This document shows, piece by piece, positions 4,573 to 7,996 of a DNA stretch of 7,996 nucleotides (position 1 is the first letter of the stretch; each line of letters begins with the position of its first letter). The stretch comes from Betaproteobacteria bacterium (GTDB taxonomy: Bacteria > Pseudomonadota > Gammaproteobacteria > Burkholderiales > Casimicrobiaceae): NCBI GenBank assembly GCA_003153335.1, contig PLYG01000131.1, positions 1 to 7,996 of the forward strand. The letters are read 5' to 3'. Position numbers and translations under genes: made by a program. Below the pieces are notes generated by a model. It was not told the DNA's origin, searched no databases, and saw nothing but the letters and a program-made list of their open reading frames with translations.

Positions 4573-7002
4573 TCAGGGGGCCAGTTTCACGGCCTTCTGT
4601 ATTCGCGCGGATAGGCCGGCGGCGGCATCGGATCTTGGCGCCAGTCCAACGAGCGTGCGCATGGCGGCGATCTCAGTTCCATACTGCTTCATGCGCCGGT
4701 TGAAAGTGCGGCGGTCTTTCGTGCAGACCAGCGTTTGCGGCGAACCGACACGCTCGGTGAGGTGCGTCATGTCGAGGTGGTGTCTGTCTATCGCGTTGTG
4801 GAGGTGTTGACGGCGCTCTTTCTTTACGCGAAAACGGTGAACCCGCGCGGCAGGGTCAAGGGCGAAGACCCGCAACTCCCGGCAGTCCGGACAGGAGCAG
4901 GAGAGTTCTACATCCAGACGCCAGTCCGATGGAGGTTCGGGAGGAACCTCGCTGCGCCGGAGCAGAAACTCCGCCGAGCGCGTCCACAGGTGCGCAACGC
5001 TGCTGTCAGACGCGGCCGCCTTGCGTCCCCACCCCGCATAGATCTGTACGAGCGCGGGAACGACAAGCGTCACGGGACTGAAGGCCTCGGGGCGCGCGGC
5101 GATTTTCTCAGCCGCGGCTTCGCAATAGGTCCCGCTCTTGAAGCGCCGCAGCGCCTGGAGCAGGTTCTCAAGGAACTGAGGGCCGAGCGGGCGGTGGCGC
5201 TCTTCCGGTTCCGAGTCGAAAGCTTCCGGTTCTGCATCCTGCGTACCGATCCGATCGAGGCCGGCAACGGCGGATTCCGCGGCTTCTAGAAAACAGCGCG
5301 AAGGATCTTCGCTCAGGGCAAGCAGAAACTCTGTACATTCGTTGGGGCGGTCCGGCATCCGCGCCGATACCAGGACGGAAAGAACCGCCGCGGCCTTCGC
5401 GTCACCCAACACGCTCACGGAGGAAAGCAACGCCGCGTTTTCCGAGCCGTCGTAGCCGGGGGTAACGATGTCTGCAATGAACCGCTCCAGCAGAGCCGCG
5501 GCGCCTAGCTTTCGCAGCATGGCGATCATCTCGATCCGGTGAGGCGAGTCTGGCCGGCCTTCGCCAAGCGAATGGCTGTTCCATCGCTGCGCATCGCCAG
5601 CCCATGCGTTCACCATTCGTTCCGCCAGACCGACGGCCTCCAGCCGCGCTCGCTTGCCGGCGGCCGTCAATTGCTTCAAGTAAGGCAGGCCGGCAACGAC
5701 TCCCGCTTGCAGCAGGACCTCCGCATAGCGATCCCGGCGCCAGAGGACGAGCGCCGCGCGATGATAGGACCGTTCATAGGAGGCGCCTTCATTACCTGAA
5801 GCCTCCGTCAGTTTTTGCCTATCGGGCGGCTCCCCGTCGAGCGCGCCCTCGGGAAGCAACTCGCCCTCGGCAAGAGGAATGGGGCCAAACTCCACAGCGA
5901 GATCGCCGGTGTCTCGCCATTCGTCTATGTACCGCCAGGTGTCATCGACGGTGACGACGGTGAAGCTTTCGCCTTCATCGTCGACTTCCTCGTCCTCCCC
6001 ATCTTCGCCATCTTCGCCATCTTCGTCATCCCGGTAACGATTCCAGCGCGATCCGTAGGAGTACGCTTCGTAGTCCGGCTCGGCGGCTCCAAATTCTCCG
6101 ATGTGGACGATTCCCAGATGGGCTACGCACTGCGCGCGCGCCGCAGCCTGCACGAGGACTCCGGCCTTTGCGGCGTCGGCGGCCTTCAACGCAGAAAACG
6201 AAAGCCCTGCCGGACTGTATTGATGCTCCAGAAGCCACACGATCTTCGCCGGAGCATCCGATGCTCGCAGAGATCGATCGAGGATCGCGGCGATTTCCGC
6301 AATCTCGGATTCGTACTCCGGCGCCTTGAGCGTCCTGCCCCTGCCCTTCCCGCGCGTTTGAACAAGGTTATAAATCAGGCAAACGCGGTTGCCGGCCCGC
6401 ACCGGCAGCGCCTCGTGTTCGCAGTCGGCATAGAACGCGGCGTACGAAAGCTCGGAGAACTCGGCGGCACTCGTATCTACGGTGACTTCGCGGCCCGCAT
6501 GCCGAATCCGCAGTTCGCCGCCGCGATGCGCCGACGGCAGCGTGACGACCAGAGTGCCGAACATCCCGTCAGTTTTCTCCGTGTCCCGATGCGGCAGAAA
6601 GAAACCCTCCCGGTCGTACACAAGCAGCTTGTAAAGTTCGGCAGACACGGCCACGCCCACGCATCCCAGGCCGGCGCGCACTTTCGAGAGCATGCTCTCG
6701 AAGTTCGCCGCCCAGGATTTTCCGCCGATCCGGACCTTGCCGGGAGCGATCTGCCAGACCTTGCGTACGGAGGTATCGATGATAGTCTTCTCGCCCTTGC
6801 CGTACGGCGCGCGCTCCGCTTGCCGCACGATCGCCACGATCTGTTCTTCGGGAACGGGGAACGACAGCGTTCCCACGCCATCGACGTCCACCTTCGGTAT
6901 CGGTATCTCCATCGCGCCGCTGACGAAAAAGTCGCCGTGCCGCTTCACGCCTGACAGTACGGTCTCGAGCGGCTTCAAATCCTGGTTGTATTCGATTTCC
7001 AT
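4573..7002 (-). CDS. Large 2OG-Fe(II) oxygenase family protein with uncharacterised C-terminal region
   Basis: A protein of about 809 residues with an N-terminal 2-oxoglutarate/Fe(II) dioxygenase domain. Numbering from the upstream GTG at 7017 (814 residues): a conserved-looking APYGKGEKTIIDTSVRKVWQ block at 70-89; the iron ligands H143-x-D145 (FLPHRDTEK) and H201 (CEHE); and R211 (GNRVCLIYNL) ten residues later, the 2-oxoglutarate ligand. An acidic linker (about 329-350, GED repeats) leads to a mostly helical 400-690 region I cannot assign, then a Cys/His-rich end: C707-x-C-x2-C712, H738, H740 and C765, possibly metal binding. I recall similarly built large proteins in filamentous fungi, but cannot check this. 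The substrate is unknown. I chose ATG at 7000-7002; GTG at 7017 and TTG at 7011 are alternatives, the TTG having the better-placed AGAG. The gene lies 99 bases downstream of parE on the same strand. Confidence 0.85.
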   Translation of the reverse strand: MEIEYNQDLKPLETVLSGVKRHGDFFVSGAMEIPIPKVDVDGVGTLSFPVPEEQIVAIVRQAERAPYGKGEKTIIDTSVRKVWQIAPGKVRIGGKSWAANFESMLSKVRAGLGCVGVAVSAELYKLLVYDREGFFLPHRDTEKTDGMFGTLVVTLPSAHRGGELRIRHAGREVTVDTSAAEFSELSYAAFYADCEHEALPVRAGNRVCLIYNLVQTRGKGRGRTLKAPEYESEIAEIAAILDRSLRASDAPAKIVWLLEHQYSPAGLSFSALKAADAAKAGVLVQAAARAQCVAHLGIVHIGEFGAAEPDYEAYSYGSRWNRYRDDEDGEDGEDGEDEEVDDEGESFTVVTVDDTWRYIDEWRDTGDLAVEFGPIPLAEGELLPEGALDGEPPDRQKLTEASGNEGASYERSYHRAALVLWRRDRYAEVLLQAGVVAGLPYLKQLTAAGKRARLEAVGLAERMVNAWAGDAQRWNSHSLGEGRPDSPHRIEMIAMLRKLGAAALLERFIADIVTPGYDGSENAALLSSVSVLGDAKAAAVLSVLVSARMPDRPNECTEFLLALSEDPSRCFLEAAESAVAGLDRIGTQDAEPEAFDSEPEERHRPLGPQFLENLLQALRRFKSGTYCEAAAEKIAARPEAFSPVTLVVPALVQIYAGWGRKAAASDSSVAHLWTRSAEFLLRRSEVPPEPPSDWRLDVELSCSCPDCRELRVFALDPAARVHRFRVKKERRQHLHNAIDRHHLDMTHLTERVGSPQTLVCTKDRRTFNRRMKQYGTEIAAMRTLVGLAPRSDAAAGLSARIQKAVKLAP
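5999..6025 (+). repeat. Three tandem 9 bp repeats encoding the acidic linker
   Basis: CCATCTTCG is repeated three times in perfect tandem. On the coding (minus) strand the unit reads out Gly-Glu-Asp, giving GEDGEDGED within a run of acidic residues in the dioxygenase-family protein. Unit length is a multiple of three, so copy-number change would alter linker length without shifting the frame. Confidence 0.85.
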
Positions 7003-7101
7003 GAATTTCAATAGCACTCTCTGCAGCCGGTCGTTCAGGAAAGTTGCATAGGAAATTCAGGTGCACGACCCCGAATCACGGCCGCCGCGTTCATCCCTGC
7101 G

Positions 7102-7389
7102 CTACACTTCGAACGGCCAACGCCGCGAAGTGTGCAGTACGCGCAGTATTTCGATGTCCTTCTCGCGCACCCGATAGGGCACGAGGTAGGGCAGCCCGCC
7201 GATCACCAACTCGCGCGTGCCGAGTACACGCCCCGGGCGGCCGATAGCCGGATGCGCAGGCAGATTGGCCTCGACCTGATCGATCAATTCCAGCGCGACT
7301 CTCGCGACGGCCGCGGGACTGTCCTGTCCGATGTACTTCGCGATCTCGTCGAGATCGCGCTCAGCGCGCTTTGTCCAGCGCAAGCGCAA
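7102..7389 (-). CDS. RelE/ParE-family toxin
   Basis: A 95-residue type II toxin of the RelE/ParE superfamily. ParE members poison DNA gyrase and RelE members cut mRNA on the ribosome; sequence alone does not separate them well, though the pattern is closest to ParE. Visible family features: the N-terminal WTKRAERDLDEIAKYI (residues 5-20), the central HPAIGRPGR and GTRELVIGGLPYLVPYRV, and the C-terminal IEILRVLHTSRRWP. Length is normal. The start is a TTG at 7387-7389, inside the 3' end of the antitoxin gene (29-base overlap); a GGAG seven bases upstream supports it and no ATG is available. The partner is the ribbon-helix-helix antitoxin immediately upstream. A strong hairpin covers the last codons and stop. 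Confidence 0.9.
   Translation of the reverse strand: MRLRWTKRAERDLDEIAKYIGQDSPAAVARVALELIDQVEANLPAHPAIGRPGRVLGTRELVIGGLPYLVPYRVREKDIEILRVLHTSRRWPFEV
7104..7133 (-). other. Nested hairpin over the end of the RelE/ParE toxin gene
   Basis: On the transcribed strand ACACTTCG pairs with CGAAGTGT (8 bp). Inside it CGGC-GTTG-GCCG adds four more pairs, so the stem is 12 bp with a 2-base bulge and a GTTG loop. It spans the last codons and overlaps the stop codon of the toxin. No T-run follows, so it is more likely a transcript-stabilising or expression-tuning structure than a standard terminator. The dioxygenase gene begins about 100 bases downstream. Confidence 0.5.
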
Positions 7390-7615
7390 GTTTTTTCTCC
7401 CACTTCGACTTCAAGCGCGCGTGGTCGATGAAGCGGCCGCTGTCGGCGTCGCGCAGGCCTTCCTGTATCGCCGCGATCTGCCATTCGTTCAGGTCGACGA
7501 ACTGCCGCACCGCTTCGGCGGCGAGCGCAGCGCGGCTCCGATCGGTGGCTTTGGCCAGCTTGTCGAGGCGCTTCCTGACATCGGGATCCAGCCGCAACGT
7601 CACGGGTTCGGTCAT
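7361..7615 (-). CDS. Ribbon-helix-helix (CopG/ParD-like) antitoxin
   Basis: An 84-residue antitoxin. Residues 4-10 (PVTLRLD) form the DNA-contacting strand and 11-40 (PDVRKRLDKLAKATDRS onward to VRQFVD) the two helices of a ribbon-helix-helix domain. The C-terminal half (NEWQIAAIQEGLRDADSG, FIDHARLKSKW) is the toxin-wrapping segment typical of ParD-like partners. It should neutralise the overlapping toxin and repress their shared promoter. Two adjacent ATGs exist (7616-7618 and 7613-7615). The perfect Shine-Dalgarno AAGGAGG at 7620-7626 ends one base before the first and four before the second, so the second is preferred. The 3' end contains the toxin's GGAG and TTG start. Confidence 0.9.
   Translation of the reverse strand: MTEPVTLRLDPDVRKRLDKLAKATDRSRAALAAEAVRQFVDLNEWQIAAIQEGLRDADSGRFIDHARLKSKWEKKLALALDKAR
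7397..7400 (-). promoter_or_regulatory. Internal ribosome binding site for the toxin TTG start
   Basis: GGAG within the antitoxin coding sequence, seven bases before the TTG start codon of the RelE/ParE toxin. It decides the toxin start and implies translation coupled to the antitoxin. Confidence 0.65.
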
Positions 7616-7624
7616 CATGCCTCC

Positions 7625-7634
7625 TTGTATACAA
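7625..7634. promoter_or_regulatory. TTGTATACAA palindrome at the antitoxin ribosome binding site
   Basis: A perfect 10 bp palindrome that overlaps by two bases the 5' end of the AAGGAGG ribosome binding site and lies just downstream of the predicted transcription start. A related ATTCAT/GAATAC motif follows at 7635-7645. This is a plausible autoregulatory operator for the ribbon-helix-helix antitoxin, inferred from position. Confidence 0.5.
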
Positions 7635-7641
7635 TGAATAC

Positions 7642-7670
7642 ATTCTCGGCTGAAGCGGGCGGCATGTCAA
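7642..7670 (-). promoter_or_regulatory. Promoter of the RHH antitoxin-RelE/ParE operon
   Basis: Read on the minus strand: a perfect -35 TTGACA (7665-7670), a 17 bp spacer and GAGAAT (7642-7647, 4 of 6 to the -10 consensus). Transcription would start around 7635, giving a short leader that carries the strong AAGGAGG site. Confidence 0.55.
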
Positions 7671-7760
7671 CCTGCCCCCAAGGATCCAAGGATAGGAAAT
7701 TCAACCGCACGATCCCAAGTATCGGGGGGCGCATCAGCCGATCGAACGTTGATTATAGCC

Positions 7761-7785
7761 GTAGCTTGGATTGAGGGTGCCCAAG
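7761..7785 (+). repeat. REP-like GTAG stem-loop, single copy
   Basis: GTAG (7761-7764) is followed by CTTGG (7765-7769), an 11-base loop and CCAAG (7781-7785). Bacterial REP elements have a GTAG or GGAG foot followed by a palindrome, so this may be a decayed REP. The stem is only 5 bp and there is no second copy in the window. The surrounding 7671-7861 holds no gene I can support. Confidence 0.2.
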
Positions 7786-7861
7786 ACGCGATCATCCTCC
7801 CAAGAGAGCGGCCAATGGCTAGAAGCTCTGTTCGTGGTTGCGTGTATGTGTTTTTCGAAGC

Positions 7862-7870
7862 TGCTATAAT
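7862..7870 (+). promoter_or_regulatory. Extended -10 promoter of the MazE-like antitoxin
   Basis: TGC-TATAAT is a perfect extended -10 element; no good -35 lies at the right distance, which extended -10 promoters do not need. Transcription would start near 7877, about 30 bases before the ATG. CTATA (7864-7868) and TATAG (7886-7890) flank the start region as a small inverted repeat that may be part of an operator. Confidence 0.6.
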
Positions 7871-7906
7871 GTATCTACTTAAACGTATAGCCACCAGGAA
7901 AACACC

Positions 7907-7996
7907 ATGAACCTGCACATCGCCAAATGGGGTAACAGTCTCGCCCTGCGCATTCCCGCCGACTATGTACGGCGTATCGGCATCAAGGAGGGCGAC
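7907..7996 (+). CDS. MazE/AbrB-type (SpoVT-AbrB) antitoxin, 5' part only
   Basis: The first 30 codons of a gene running off the window. The peptide starts MNLHIAKWGNSLALRIP and continues ADYVRRIGIKEGD, the swapped-hairpin AbrB fold of MazE-type antitoxins (KWGNSLALRIP is its signature). AGGAA at 7896-7900, six bases before the ATG, supports the start. The expected function is a DNA-binding antitoxin repressing its own operon; the toxin, probably MazF or a PIN-domain VapC, should lie just beyond the right edge. It is divergent from the ribbon-helix-helix/RelE-ParE operon across about 290 bases. Confidence 0.9.
   Translation, partial: MNLHIAKWGNSLALRIPADYVRRIGIKEGD

Noticed and set aside
5999..6025. 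Tandem repeats as a possible CRISPR or iteron array
   Set aside because: Units are 9 bp, directly adjacent with no spacers, and lie in frame within a coding sequence.
5815..6954. Long plus-strand open frame (379 codons) opposite the oxygenase gene, with a hydrophobic IFAIFAIF stretch
   Set aside because: It is the antisense of a protein with clear catalytic motifs; the hydrophobic stretch is simply the complement of the GED acidic repeats. Long antisense frames are expected in GC-rich DNA.
7667..7918. Minus-strand 83-codon open frame across the divergent intergenic region
   Set aside because: It covers both predicted promoters and the start of the MazE-like gene, shows no recognisable domain and no ribosome binding site.

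Overview
The window is GC-rich, gene-dense bacterial chromosomal DNA, most likely from a betaproteobacterium (Burkholderiales or a relative). The main reason is a Bug/TctC-type periplasmic binding protein, a family greatly expanded in that group. This is inference; there is no rRNA or other phylogenetic marker here.

Layout: (1) 63-2127 is a metabolic pair, a GhrA-type 2-hydroxyacid dehydrogenase (minus) divergent from a Bug/TctC solute-binding protein (plus), sharing a ~155 bp intergenic region. (2) About 200 bp without a clear gene separates them from a convergent AAA_14/DUF4143 ATPase (2328-3488, minus), whose start codon lies in one arm of a perfect inverted repeat. (3) 3661-4375 is a Phd/YefM-VapC toxin-antitoxin operon with a strong-looking promoter that predicts a leaderless antitoxin mRNA. 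(4) 4573-7002 (minus) is a very large protein (about 810 residues) with an N-terminal 2-oxoglutarate/Fe(II) dioxygenase domain, an acidic repeat linker and a long C-terminal part I cannot assign, ending in a Cys/His-rich segment. (5) 7102-7615 (minus) is a RelE/ParE toxin with its ribbon-helix-helix antitoxin, reading towards the dioxygenase gene. (6) A ~290 bp divergent intergenic region leads to the first 30 codons of a MazE/AbrB-type antitoxin cut by the window edge.

The right-hand 5.7 kb therefore looks like an accessory region: two complete toxin-antitoxin modules, the antitoxin of a probable third, a DUF4143 ATPase of the kind common in such islands, and one unusual oxygenase. No transposase, integrase, tRNA, rRNA or CRISPR array was seen. 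The toxin-antitoxin pairs explain themselves by gene order, overlap and sequence. The least explained object is the oxygenase, followed by the dyads and hairpins around the small modules.
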